A stretch of 64,000 nt of DNA from Symbiodinium natans (GCA_905221605.1 CAJNDS010002782.1:72001-136000), one strand, 5' to 3'; shown: positions 23,701 to 34,140, counted from the first letter of the stretch. The notes: a model not told the origin generated them from the letters alone. Made by a program: numbers and translations.

Positions 23701-26700
23701 CAAGGTTGAGCAAACAACAATGGCACATCTGGTGACTTAGGGCATCCTCCTTCTGTCTCCTGGAAGATATTCATAGCTTGATAGCTTGCGAGTGTGCTCT
23801 TGCAAGGCTACAGCCCTCGCGTGGTCTACCCAAAGCCGAATCAGAAACAGCAGCTTTTCGTCTGGTGCTTGGTGAGGGGACTTCTGAGCAAAGCATCTTC
23901 ACTCAGTTGACAGCTCTGCCACTACATGATACAAGTCCGATTTCAATGGGAATGCCTGGAGATGGAGCTGGGTCGGTGCAGCTGCTGCATGAGGGGCATT
24001 GAGTGGGTCAGGTTGGCTGTGATGTTCAAAGGCTGGCTTCACCACAACGCTGTTCGATGTTTGGGGAATTCGCAGATGCCGGCTTCATACCCTGCACGAG
24101 TTCCACCAGTCGACAAAACCTCTTCGACATGAACGTGGGCTGCAAGGTTGAACCCGAACACAAAGCCCCAAGCTGGACCAGGGCTCGTGAAGTGCCGTCT
24201 TGTGAAGGAGGTCATCTGAGAGCAGCGGTAAAGGAAGGGGTCCCCTTGATCCTGAAGCGGCCGAAGCAGCATTGTTCTAGGCGCAACCGATGGAAAGCTC
24301 AAAGCGGGAACCAAGACCGACAAGACCGACATACAGGGGCCTTCTGGCCAGCGCGGCCGAGGCCCCCTTCTAGGGGGCCGGGGTGCAGAAGAGGAAGAGG
24401 AAGAAGAAGGAGAATAAGAAGAAGGATAAGAGAAACCAAAAAGGGGCGCACCTCCGTGAAGGGCCTTCGGGAAGGGGTGTTGCAACCACGGAAAGGAACA
24501 AAGCGCATTCAAGCCACCAGTCTTCTCGAACCGACTCTCGGACACCCTGGCACACGGGCGTGTGACTTGTGTAAGTGTGGGTGGGGAAACCGCTTCTTCC
24601 CCATACCTGCTGAGAACGTCTGCCAAGGTCAACTTGGTGACACAGCTGTCGCAGCTGTCGGTGGCTCATGGTTGCATTGCTTTAGCGGTGTTCATGCTGT
24701 TTCAAGCCCAGCACGAAAAGCACCAGTGCTCAGCGAATCTATGATTCACGTGATTCATGTGTCGCAGCTACATGCAGCTACTTCATGCTGGCCTGGTCTT
24801 CGCTTGTAGGTGCCCGTGGATGCAACTCTGCCAGAGTCCATGGAGGGATACTGCTCAGTGGTGGATGCCATCGCGCTGCCAGCCTGATTTGCCATGCCTA
24901 CCTCACTCTCTTGAAGTCTGTGCTGTCCGGGCCATGACGTGCTGACCAGTACAGAGCTTGCAAATGCGTAGCAAGACCGTGAGCAGTGAATTTCCTGTGC
25001 GGAGTACTGCGGGAATGGGCACATCATGCTCCCGCAACAGTTTGGCTTCTCCTTCAGCGGCGCTGTCCGAGCGCCGTTCGACGACATTCTGAGGCTGGCT
25101 GGATCCGGCAGGGGCATGTCGGCATCCGGAGCTTACAGACAGGTGGTACAGTGGTACAGCCCAAACCCCAAGTCAATCATCGTTCACCGGACTGCGCCTC
25201 ACTCACTTGATTGTATTTTCCAAACCAGAAGAAGGCTCACTCCGTTGACGAATCCTAGGAGGGCCAACATGCCCCCAAGAAGCCATACGTGAACAAACCA
25301 AAATGGTAGCCACGAGTTATGATGAGTTGGCTTCAAATCACAAGGAGACTAACAGCGCCTGGCACTCCACCTGTCTGACGCTCAGGAGATGAAATGAGCA
25401 CTCTTTCATGATCAAGTGCCGGTTGATATCTTGTTATCTTGTTTGAGCACAGGCTCTGACATGCCACTGTCATTGTCAGGTGCTCTCGGTGGACATTCCA
25501 TCCGGCTGGGATGTGGAGCAGGGCCCTCCCACTGAGGGCGCCTGCTTGCAGCCAAGTGCGCCTCTCCAGGGATGCCTTTGTCATTTGGGTGTCAAAGTTA
25601 TGATCCCTTTGAGGTTCCCTAAATATTAGGTGCCATAGTATATTAGGGATCCAAAAAGGGACCATCATTTTGACAGCCACCCATTTGGGACCTGTTGGAA
25701 TGATGTGAACATCTTCCGAGCAGTTGCTCGGGTAGCTGGTTGCCGGATGCAGCTGGATTCTCAAGCGTGCAGAACGTTTTTGTGGAGGGTACAAACCATA
25801 CAAACCCGCAGAACAGAACAGGACTCGCAAGAATTCAAATTCTGAAGCTACTTTTGCAAAGCCCTGAATTGCACAAGATACGGCAGCTTGAGGTTTACGT
25901 GGGATCAATAACTTTGTCGGCGCGATGCTTGCCAAAGCGCAAGCATGTCAGAGTCGGATGGCTTTCCCGGGGATCCATCAGCGGAGAGACGGCTCTTTTT
26001 TGCTGCTCTTTTTGCTCATGGTTCCGCTCGAGTCTTGTCCAAAGTGGCATCTGCACCGATTGAGCGCGTGAAAGTCTGCCTGCAGGTAGGAAGTCTACCA
26101 GCAGGGCCTGTCTATGCTCCCTTCCAAGAGCCTGGAAGCAAGCAGCTCTTGCATTTCACGCAGCCCTTCCATGACATCGTCCGTATGCAGGGTTATCGCG
26201 GGCTTTGGCGTGGCTGCGCGACGCATGTGACAGCCACATGCTTGGGCGGAGTCGCTCGCCTAAGTGCCCTGCGCACGACCCAGATGTGGGTCATGCCGGG
26301 TGGTGATCGCCACTACCAAGGGTTTGAAGGTTACATTCGCCGCTGCTCATTTTTGTTCATGTCGGGTGCGGGCGCTCTTGCACTGGTGTACCCTCTGGAT
26401 GTCGCCTACACGTGCTTGGCTGCGGACAGCGAGAGCCGACGACGTTTCCGGGGAATCTTCCACTTCTTCCGAGAAGCTGCGCGCGAACACGGCTTGCTCA
26501 GCCTCTACCGCGGTCTGCCCCTGGGGCTCCTGACAGCCTTTCCTTTCATCTGCATTGCGACGGGCTTGCATGCCGCTGGGAATGGTTTCAAATCCAGGGC
26601 ATCGGGGTGGGAGTTGCCAGAGCTTTGTGCCTCTTGCTTTTGGGGGATCTTGTGAGCTTCGTCTTGCCACGGCCGGCCCCAATTTTTGTTTGTCTTCCTT

Positions 26701-28850
26701 CCGTGCTGAGGACCTTTTGGCCCCGTGGCTCATGAAGCGCATGGGCCACCGGCCAAGTGTAGACCACAACGCGCCCCAGCCGGGAGAGCTTCGGCGTGAT
26801 GGAGAGCATGTTCTTGGCTTTCTAATGGTTCAGGCTTTGTTGGATCGAGGGGTCGAAAGGGGGGTTTGGCATCCTTCGAGGTATCCTCGGTAGGCCATTT
26901 GGGCTCAGGACTTGTTCTGGCTGGTGCGGACTGGTGCGCCAGCTCACCTGTACCCTTGGCACACCTGGCGACCTTGACACATGTGGGAGCTGATTTTTGC
27001 AGACAGTCCCTGCGGATTGGCCAGGAATCTGGTTGTTGGGGCCGCCTCGGGTCTGATAGCTCAAGCTGCCGAGCCCTCAAGGCCCCAAGTCGAAGTCATG
27101 GTTCTAAACGGCCGACAGCCTGAGGCCACCTATCCCTTGGACACGCTGCGTCGAAGGCTCGCGCTGTCGCTTTGTTAGGCTCGGAAACGGCCTCCATGGG
27201 TCCGTCTCTGCCATTTGTTTGTATTCCGGGGAGATGCAGTGGATTGTTAGCGCTTCGTGCGTCCCGCTTCCACCGGTCGTCTTGACAAACGCTGAAAGAT
27301 ATGTTTTACAAGGGAGTCTGACCGGACATATGAAAACCTGACTCGGAGCCTTTCAACTCTTTGACAGAGGTGGATTGCCCTTAGAACCCTGAACCTAGAG
27401 CTGCAAGTCTTCCGAATCCCTGAAATGGGTGCGAAGAAAATGCAACTCCCGAGCAGCACCCGAAGCAGAGCACCCATCAGGGTTGTTAGCGGGCTCGGAT
27501 TGGAGCACAGGAGTCCTTGTCCGCTTCTGACCCTTCCCGGAGGTGGCAGCAAACCTGCGCCGGCGGGGGCCTGGGCTCTTCTTTCTTGCCGCTTTCGGTT
27601 GGAGGGGTCATTGACTGCTGTTTGCAGTGCAGGCTGTCCTAAACGGTGAAACTGTATGGACTGCGCATATTTTCAACTCTTATACATCCCTCAGCCATAC
27701 ACCCCCGGAGTTTGGAAGGTCCGCGACGGGCAGCCCCCGCGTCCTTGCGAGAGTGCTCTTTGCTCAGCCATGCATGCTCATCTGTGTTGCAAAACTCTCG
27801 CCCGATCCTTTCACTGCAAGAGCTTGGGACCATCGTAGCCTCGAAGGCGCCCGTCGCTTGTACAGCGAACGCTCCCAGCTAAGCATGCTCTACCAGAACT
27901 GCGAGGGCTATGAAGCAGTGCAAAGCCCAGGTCGCCTTGCAGGTTTCTATGCCGGAGTTGGATTGAATTGCGTGAAGGTGCTGCCAGAGATTGCTGTGCG
28001 CACCCCAGAGTTGTGTGTGTGTGGGTGGGTGTGCGCACGTGTCCTGCGAGCATCGCAGACGGGCAAAGCGTGGTTCTCGAGAAAGTTGTAGTTTTGGAGC
28101 ATCGCGACATTTGTTCGCATCTCGTGGATGTCTCGTCGCTTCTTTGTGTGACTTCGTAGCATTTCATAGCATCTGGCAGTACTTATCAAGTGGCTTCTTG
28201 AGATGTCCTGCGACATCCGTGTATTCACAGGTGCTTAGCGGCGTGTACTTCCTTATCAACGCTTCGGGAAACTTCCTGGTGGCTCAGCTGCATCGCGAGA
28301 TTCACGCAATCCGAGACTTTGCGTGTTGACTACCCGTACTGACCACGCAGCCCAGGCCTGACCTGGAAGGTCTTTGCGGGATTCCGGGATGCTGTTGCGC
28401 GGCACGTTTGATCTGCCAACTTGCGAGTCATGTCGCCAGCACCTGCCTGGGAGTTCAAGGGCATCCTATCGTGCTCTCAACACTCTGGTGCCATCGGTTC
28501 ACATGGGAAAAAGACAGACTTTGGGTTTGTTGTCAATGTCTGGGGCAGCAGGTGTTTTTTTCAGGCCAACCAAGTGATGAGCATGAACACTGCGCCGTCG
28601 CAGGTATCCTCATCTCACTGACGGCCCCAAAGATGTGTGCCGCACACTTTACTGGCAAACACTTCCTGGGTGGCCGTTTCGGCAGGGCGCTTACGAAGCA
28701 CAATGGCTTCTTTAGCAGGGGCTGTGTCTTTGGACGGTCAAATTGAAAAAACAAGTTGGCAGCTCTGTAGGGGGCAAGCGGTCTGCCCAGTTCCACCATC
28801 CATCGTCGAGAAGTATGCGCTGCGACTGCCGGCATATCCAGGGATGAGCC
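14758..28850 (+). CDS. NAXE: NAD(P)H-hydrate epimerase (YjeF_N domain), highly split, hosting nested genes
   Basis: NAXE interconverts the R and S forms of damaged NAD(P)HX so that a dehydratase can repair them. Exons, with phases that fit: 14758-14824 (GFSVDQLMELA), 23285-23321 (LSVACAVATSF), 23476-23530 (VLLICGPGNNGG), 23618-23654 (DGLVAARHLHHF), 23807 to about 23846 (YSPRVVYPKPNQ), 24628-24660 (LVTQLSQLS), 24810-24872 (YCSVVDAI), 25041 to about 25120 (FGFSFSGAVRAPFDDILRL), 25480-25555 (VLSVDIPSGWDVEQG), 28604-28681 (LISLTAPKMCAAHFTG...GGRF), 28791 to about 28850 (VPPSIVEKYALRLPAYPG). All hallmark motifs of the family occur in the right order. Introns start GA (14825), GC (23322, 23531, 23655, 24873, 28682) or GT. 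N-terminal exons and the last residues are not found; a small exon may be missing after YPKPNQ. Intron 14825-23284 and intron 25556-28603 contain other genes. Confidence 0.9.
15183..15550 (+). CDS. Unrecognised gene fragment inside NAXE intron 1
   Basis: Exon 15183-15277 (CLALALALSEMRSMRRQG...EARVLKANQ) ends at CAG/GTCATC and joins in phase 0 to exon 15363-15431 (LRDLEQIRLSFRLSYLYASL). A further exon from about 15472 reads CEGDMANLVARCVSLQVH and PVTEESIMQ; joining it would need a 40-base GC-AG intron. The helices are Leu/Arg-rich. No family is recognised. Plus strand, same as the host gene. Confidence 0.45.
16561..16704 (+). repeat. Interstitial telomere-type array (TTTAGGG)n
   Basis: About 20 near-perfect TTTAGGG units, the plant/alveolate-type telomere repeat, G-rich on the plus strand. 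It lies inside NAXE intron 1, so it is not a chromosome end. Confidence 0.95.
17299..17344 (+). repeat. Short interstitial telomere-type array (TTTAGGG)n
   Basis: Six or so units with one TCTAGGG variant, same orientation as the array at 16561. The 600 bases between the two arrays are GC-rich spacer with no gene seen. Confidence 0.9.
18437..19476 (+). CDS. Candidate multi-exon gene inside NAXE intron 1, unrecognised
   Basis: Exon-like stretches end at good donors: about 18437-18512 (YVSAEKFLSTYPKVLEWYTL) before GTGAGG; about 18797-18952 (MLGRAYGHPSELLLRHPERF then GVCCGDQYIIPNVSSSSGLA) before GTGTTA; and about 19389-19476 (MLSLLRTFDAVMMELMESDG) before GTAAGG. Between the first two, a frame near 18590 reads RQLRQLLNLLLGFCTFGPLL. 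These read as genuine protein but suggest no family. Another membrane-like stretch (SAGLLLLTSHFVIWLYC) follows at 19676-19740 and may belong to the same gene. Confidence 0.45.
19800..21520. other. Spacer with no recognised gene
   Basis: Several open frames cross 19700-20360 on both strands, but none has a domain or convincing splice context. I cannot support a gene here. The plus-strand GATGATGATGACG near 20005 is a short microsatellite. Confidence 0.3.
21521..21557 (+). repeat. Degenerate telomere-type patch
   Basis: A short run of GGGTTTGGGGTTTAGGG units, 75 bases upstream of the PPR coding region and in the same orientation as the arrays at 16.6 and 17.3 kb. Confidence 0.75.
21632..22735 (+). 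CDS. Pentatricopeptide repeat (PPR) protein
   Basis: One open frame of 351 codons from the ATG at 21680; in-frame sequence upstream to 21632 (PGIYSAMM) also fits a PPR helix, so the gene may begin earlier. Residues 1-210 hold about five to six PPR units of about 35 residues, with the dinoflagellate style of wording: YNAVITTCARASRWQWSLFL, SFNAAIHACERRGLWEQGLL, NCAISACEKGQQWQAALFLL and TYGAASAACAVSQCWETALE. PPR proteins bind specific RNA in plastids or mitochondria and act in processing or editing. The last 140 residues are not repeat-like and carry no DYW or other catalytic motif. The frame is intronless, unlike its neighbours, and lies wholly inside NAXE intron 1. Confidence 0.85.
   Translation, partial: GLPAVNIPRSPGIYSAMMSILASRHLWQDALAVLRDAELESTQVGPALPAPPLDAAVYNAVITTCARASRWQWSLFLLAYLREAGSDTPVPNVISFNAAIHACERRGLWEQGLLLLESLSEVARVQSSSLNCAISACEKGQQWQAALFLLSRFGAYGCQRSLLTYGAASAACAVSQCWETALELLADMRQMVIKPSREMVNCLVEVCRRSWAWQQGLDLVAQSCKGLGSFRQRAALLQALEASQVYVECLRKPKGIPTASVVMRTTSPLELRQAALSNEHFVWQNSRPAIVASAEWLSLASVLATDCIRQSLEQQNGFGSRWRTKPPNDRDSLQSSSVSIVYANRRGKRKLSLSCAGWTYLMPSNVG
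25945..28329 (+). CDS. Mitochondrial carrier, divergent ADP/ATP-carrier-like protein
   Basis: Exons about 25945-26628, 26711-26756, 27003-27067 and 27125-27173 (or one exon), 27628 onward, an exon ending 27995, and 28231-28329 (TGA). Three carrier repeats are visible. Repeat 1: SKVASAPIERVKVCLQV with GYRGLWRG. Repeat 2: VYPLDVAYTCLAAD with FRGIFHFF and LSLYRGLPLG. Repeat 3: NLVVGAASGLIAQA, ATYPLDTLRRRLALS, GFYAGVGLNCVKVLPEIA. The wording YPLDxAxTxLAAD and LRRRL matches ADP/ATP carriers best. However, repeat 2 lacks the basic residue of the Px[DE]xx[RK] signature, RRRMMM is RRRLAL, and the substrate-binding Arg after the repeat 1 loop is absent. Substrate is therefore uncertain. The whole gene sits in one intron of NAXE on the same strand. 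Confidence 0.85.
26887..26909 (+). other. Possible relict of the dinoflagellate spliced leader
   Basis: The 23 bases from 26887 match the 22-base dinoflagellate spliced leader at 19 positions with one inserted base, including its first bases (TCxGTAG) and its core CCATTT.GGCTCA. It lies within an intron of the carrier gene. Chance cannot be excluded. Confidence 0.35.
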
Positions 28851-30610
28851 AGGCTCGGGCTGACAAGAACTATCAAGAACTCCTGCAAACTTCTTCAGAG
28901 ATGATTTTTGGTGGTTGTGACGGTGGTTTTCGTGGTAGTGCTGGTGGTTCTCATGGGTTAGTGGCCAAGGTTGGTCGTGGTTGCCGCGCTGGCACGAGCA
29001 GCCTGTGTAGTGCTATGCGTGCTGTACCACTGCTTGGGTCAGATCGTGGAGCTCCCCGCGAAGTTCTGAAGCCGCAAGAGCTGGGACATGCTGGACGAGA
29101 TAAGATAAAATTCGCGTTTTTTTTGCTTGTTTGTTGTTTTGGTGGAGATGCGGGGTACGGCGATACGAGCACTCGGCTGCTAGAGCTGGAGGCTTTTCTT
29201 GCGCTGGGGCTTCCTTCAGTTCAGTGCACCACGAGCTATCCACGAATAAAGCCTGCATGACTTGTAGAACTTCAGGGTTCAGGATGGCAGTGCCTGGATC
29301 TGTCCGGTGTTGAACTGCTGGCCGCCTCCAATGCTGCCTTTATTCGGAGTCTGGGACACCCCTACCTTTATGTATGTCGGTCGCCGCGGTTGCTGCAGGC
29401 AGCAACAGGAGACCCTCCAGCACGAGGAGGGCACCGGGGAAGAGAAGCGCCACACGCAGGCGTTGCACTGACTTGCCCTTTGAGTGCCGAGTTGGTAAAG
29501 AGGTGGGGTAGCTGCGGGTTTCTGCAGTTGCGATCAGTTGCGTACTTTCTTCACAGCTAGTCATCTTCCTGCAAGACCTGGCTCCTGGAATTCGACGTCA
29601 AGTCCAAGTTCTCGTGGCTTGGCATTGAGGGTGAGGTGATGACATGTAGAGTGCTGTGAAGTTGGGATTTGGTAGCGTGGCCCCGGCCTTTTCCTTTCAT
29701 TCGCCCGTGCACAGGGACATGTAGAGTTCTCTCATTTTGAGGGGTTGCTGGCGTACTATGTTCGTAGGCTCATGAAATAGGAACCGCCCGTCTGAGAGAC
29801 AGACCTTGACTCTGTGCTGTAGAATCGCATCTTTTTCAGCATCTCTGCCTGATTGGCCGGCAGCTGTCTGCAGGTACTCAGCTCACCGCGAGCTGATGGC
29901 CCATGACAACGGAGCTGGCGAGATCGAAGAGTACGTCGAGGAGGTTGGGCATGGAGAAGTGTGAATGTGCACTCGGTCGTGCAGGGCTTGTGCAAGGGAG
30001 ATCAAGCAACACCGTAGGGCAAGAGCTTCTGAAAGCACACTGCTTCCTGTGCCAGATGCCGCCGGCGACCGACCCGGTAAAGCGTTTAGGCAAGATCGCG
30101 GTTGTGAAATTGCGCTTGTGCACGTATGCCTTGCAAGTTCTGCTGCTTGACGTAGTGACTACGTCAGGTTGAGCTTTGCAGGGATTTCAGAGTGAAGCGT
30201 AGCCGATTCCATTGCCAGGTGGCATCGTGAAGGTGGAGGAAAGCTCCAGGTCGTTCTCCTCAAGCACTCGCATCCTTACTTTCTGTAATACTGTCTGTAA
30301 CTTGCTCGGTATGGATATTTCGGTATGCTCTCCAGGATGAAGTAACCTCTCGAAAGACTACGGACACTCCCAAAGGCTTCAAAGGGCGACTTTATCTTCC
30401 AACTGCTTCTCGTCACCAAGCCCGGGTTCCTAAACAGCTCCCTCCCCCCTCAGCACCCCCGGCATCCCCAACAAAAAGCCCCAAAACCCTAAACTTCCTA
30501 AAGCCCAAAACTTCCTAAAACTTGAGCCCTTTGACCAAGAGCCGCCTTTCTCCCACGGCCAGGCCACCCTCCTCGGCCTCAACGGCCTTTGACTCGCGAC
30601 CCGGCTCTGC
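28851..30610. other. Spacer downstream of NAXE with scattered exon-like frames
   Basis: The frame at 29583-29629 reads WLLEFDVKSKFSWLGIE and stops at a GTGAGG donor; it is the only stretch here that looks coding. It could be a NAXE 3' extension or a new gene. The rest shows no gene. From 30420 the sequence drifts into CCCTAAA-like phrases leading to the array at 30618. Confidence 0.3.
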
Positions 30611-30617
30611 GGCGAGG

Positions 30618-30759
30618 CCTAAACCCTAAACCCTAAACCCCAAACCCTAAACCCTAAACCCTAAACCCTAAACCCTAAACCCCAAACCCCAAACCCTCAA
30701 AACCCTAAAAAACCCGTAAAAACCCTAAACACCCTAAACCCTAAACCCTAAACCCTAGG
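30618..30759 (-). repeat. Interstitial telomere-type array (CCCTAAA)n
   Basis: About 18 units with CCCCAAA variants, C-rich on the plus strand, opposite in orientation to the array that begins 185 bases further on. Confidence 0.95.
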
Positions 30760-30943
30760 AAGGGCAGCTAGGAGTTTGGGGGTAGGCGCGCCTGTGCGGG
30801 CTCGCCTTTCATCTTTTCAACTGAGCTCCCGGGACCTCTTGCTGGGACAAAACGCGTGGTGAGGCCCGGCTCGGCCATGTCTTGGGACACCGGAAACCGG
30901 CCCCAATCTGCGAGGCCAGGCCCTCAGCCCTTGAGGCTCTTGT

Positions 30944-31157
30944 GGTTTAGGGTTTAGGGTTTTAGGGTTTTAGGGTTTTAGGGTTTTAGGGTTTTAGGGT
31001 TTTAGGGTTTTTAGGGTTTTAGGGTTTTTGGGGTTTTAGGGTTTTTAGGGTTTTTAGGGTTTTAGGGTTTTAGGGTTTTAGGGTTTCTAGAGTTTCAGGG
31101 TTTAGGGTTTTGGGGTTTTAGGGTTTTAGGGTTTTTAGGGTTTTAGGGTTTAGGGTT
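30944..31157 (+). repeat. Interstitial telomere-like array (TTTTAGGG)n
   Basis: About 27 units, mostly TTTTAGGG with TTTAGGG and TTTTTAGGG variants, G-rich on the plus strand. Together with 30618-30759 it brackets 185 bases of unique sequence in the outward arrangement that a linear minichromosome would show (C-strand left, G-strand right). Confidence 0.95.
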
Positions 31158-31261
31158 CATGGTATTCAGTTTGTCAGAGTCGGAGTCTTGTTAGCACACC
31201 TTCGGTGCAGGCTCCTCTCCAGATGCTCTCTCACAAGGTGTTCTTACAAATGCACAGCCGA

Positions 31262-33408
31262 CCTGCAGGCGACCATACCCGCCTCTCTCCAGGCCGATGC
31301 AATCCAGGCCATTTCCAGCGGCAGTAAGGTGGTATCGATGCTGGATTTCAGGAATCTTTGGGGGCACTTTCTTGATGCGGGGTCCACTTCTCGATGAGAC
31401 TCTGGTACTTGTACGATCATGTCAAATAGATCGTGTTGCAAATTTGAACGTAGGCAGGCGAGTCTGCAATGTTTTCAAAAGTCTCTGCAACATTTTCTGC
31501 CCCACTTTGGCTTTGGCTATGGCTCAGTGCAAGGTTCCCATTCCAAAGAGCTGTCGCGCGCAAGGCCCAATTCAGCTGTGCCGCGAACCTCGCGGCCATC
31601 CTCGGCCAGGTCAGCCTCGGAGTCTTCAGAGCATTCAGAGCATTCAGAGTCAGAGCATTCTGTGGTTCGAGGTTTGGGATCAAGATGAACATACGTGAGC
31701 ATTGCAAGGGTGCAGAGGTCGTGTGAGATTCGAAGGCTTGAGTAGAGAAGCGCATGAAAAGATGCGGGGCTTTGGTGGCGGAGGCCGCAATCGACCTTGC
31801 CGGCTGTCTCGCCGAGTGTAGTCAGCCATGCACCCGGGCTGAGGGGTTTTTGGTGTGCTCCACTGTGCGACCATGGCGCAGACGACCCACATAAGGTGAG
31901 GATGCTGACACCCCGCAGCCAAGGCCAAGCTCAGCATTCGACCAGACCACAGTATGAAGAATTCTGCCGAGCCAATGGCTTCTAAATGAAAGTAAAGACT
32001 GACCAACAGATTGAACAACGGGCGGCAGGCTGCAACAAGTTGAAGAGCCCATGGATGACCTGGAGAAGGAGGTGATGCACCTGACCTGTTTGTCGATTTC
32101 TGCTTTTCGATGTCTCTTGCTAGGTCGCCAAGATCAACACGGGGCAGCCTGTCCCGACGCAATCCTTCACACTAGATGGAAGGCACTCAGCAACGGAGGG
32201 CGGGTGGTGTTTTTTACAACTGTTTGGGCCCTAGTCTACTGCGGTCCTCCAGTCGCTTTGCCCTCTGGGTCCGTAGTCCGTTGGCACCTTTGCATGAGCC
32301 CAGTCAGCCAAACCAGCATTAAACACGCCCCTCTCCCCCCTCCCCATCACCCCCGCTGTAAGCTCCCGGCCTGTGGCTTTTGTATGTCTGTGACTTTTAG
32401 GGAAAGCGGGGGGGGTGCAGGCCAGAACAACCCACGCCAACCAAATTTTCGGCTTTCAACATTTCCTTTTTGCTTCACAAAAACAAAACAAGACCTCTGA
32501 ATCCAACAGCACCCTTGGCATTCTGTCCTCGAGTGTCTTCAGTACTGACAGTTGCAAGTATTTTCGAGGGACCCGGGAAAACAAGGAGCCAAAACAACAA
32601 CAGTACCGCAAAAAAAACCCAAGTGAATGGTTCCAGGCAGCGGCGGACCAGCATGGCGTCCGACAACTCTGCATCGTCGGGCCGTTATGAGTATGAAGGT
32701 GCGGTCTTGTTCTTTCTCCCGGTGGCCTTCAAGACCAGGCAGCGACTTTGCGAGTCTGCCCTGTGCAGGCCGCGACATTGCCCAAAGCCCCGACTCGTCG
32801 GAGGCGCATGCAAAACAGTTTGTAGTTATGTAAGCTTCCGACTTCTGTGCTCCGTTAGTCTGTGTGACTGCAGCTCTGGCCACCTGCGCTGTTTGCCTGA
32901 CGTTCGTGCCAGTGATAGCTCATGTGAATGTAAATTGGCTTCATCTCTGTGGGGCTGGCCAGGCACATGAAGCCGACTCAAGGAGGACCGAACTGGCGCC
33001 AGATTAGCCCACGCTGTAGCCTGTAGCGTCATTGGGGCGCTCGGTCCTGTAGCGGCTTGTCCGGCGACCCCGACATGCAACTTGTGTCCTGCTGTGCGTT
33101 TTCCGGGTTTCGACTGTTTGAAGGGAAGCGGCCATGGACTGAAGCAGAGCTTTTGAAGCTTCCCCCGGTCGTTTATGTGAGCATCTATATGTATATAGAT
33201 ATAGCCTTCAGGCACGTCCAGCTGGAGTTTTCAGTTCAGAGAGATTGCGGGCAGGCCATCAGCCCCTATAGCTCGGATTCTCTCCGAAATGGAGGAGGCT
33301 TGCGCCGTGCACACTGTAAAGGTACGTGATGTCCCGATCTCTTTCTGCTCCTTGCTCCAGGAAGGAGATGGGGAGGCGGTTGAAGAGCCGCTCGGCTTCA
33401 ACGAGTAA
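31262..33408 (+). CDS. Unrecognised multi-exon gene (or two genes)
   Basis: Coding segments: to 31328 (LQATIPASLQADAIQAISSG, then AAG/GTGGTA); 32029-32070 (LQQVEEPMDDLEKE) joined in phase 0 over a 53-base GT-AG intron to 32124 onward (VAKINTGQPVPTQSFTLDG); an exon near 32653 that could be a start (MASDNSASSGRYEYE); 33105-33174 (FRLFEGKRPWTEAELLKLPP); about 33255-33321 (RILSEMEEACAVHTVK); and 33361-33408 (EGDGEAVEEPLGFNE, TAA). The last two join cleanly at GTACGT...CCAG. The ATG at 32653 suggests that a second gene may start there. No domain recognised. Confidence 0.5.
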
Positions 33409-34140
33409 ATAATGGCTGCAGCAGGAAAAGGTCACTTGTACAATGACTCGCTGAATGCTGAATGCATCAGGCCACAAGGGCCCAAGCTCGGGGAGTTCAG
33501 CGTCATCAATGTCCGAAGGCCTGAGCGGACTGCAAGGGCAAGGGTGTTGCCAGGGTTCTTCAAGGGTGCTGCAAGGGTGCTGCAAGGTTCATTGAGCTTC
33601 ATGTCGTTTCTGTACATTTTCATGTTCAAGTGCTTGTGCTGCCCGACTGCTGCTAGGCTATTTGATGAGCTGGACACTGAGAGGCGCACCCACTGCCTGC
33701 CCAATCTAAGTTGAGCCACGAGGCATTGAGGTTGTGCTGAATGCGCGCTCTGAATCGTCGCAAACCCTGTCAGAGGCCGGTACGCCTCCGGACCTCAAAA
33801 CCCCCGCTCTTAGACCGTATGAGACCATCTGAGACCTTGCCTTCTCAAGAGGCATTCAGGCATGCCATGCTGATAGTGTAGACGTGCAAACGTTTATGTG
33901 ACGCGGCAGGAAAGGCTTCGTCACACGCAGGGAGCTCCTCTTCGCTTTGAGCTCAAGGGAGGCCTGGGAAAAGGGCCGTTCTGTTGGGAAGTGGAGGTGT
34001 GACGATGAGCGACTTGAAAGCTACTTTAGAGTTCCCCGATGGCCCACGAAAACCGTGGCTGTAGGCCACGGCATCTGGGGCCTAAGTTCTCTTGGTTCTG
34101 AGCTGACCACGGTGAGACTGTCGAGACGTGTCGCATGCAG
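33409..34140. other. Spacer with no firm gene
   Basis: A short tandem CAAGGGTGCTG repeat lies at about 33560-33590. A frame at 33931-33990 (ELLFALSSREAWEKGRSV) may be an exon of the next gene. Nothing else is supported. Confidence 0.3.

Noticed and set aside
24039-24632. Minus-strand frame of 197 codons
   Set aside because: It is driven by a purine-rich stretch at 24380-24440 and has no domain; NAXE exons flank it on the other strand.
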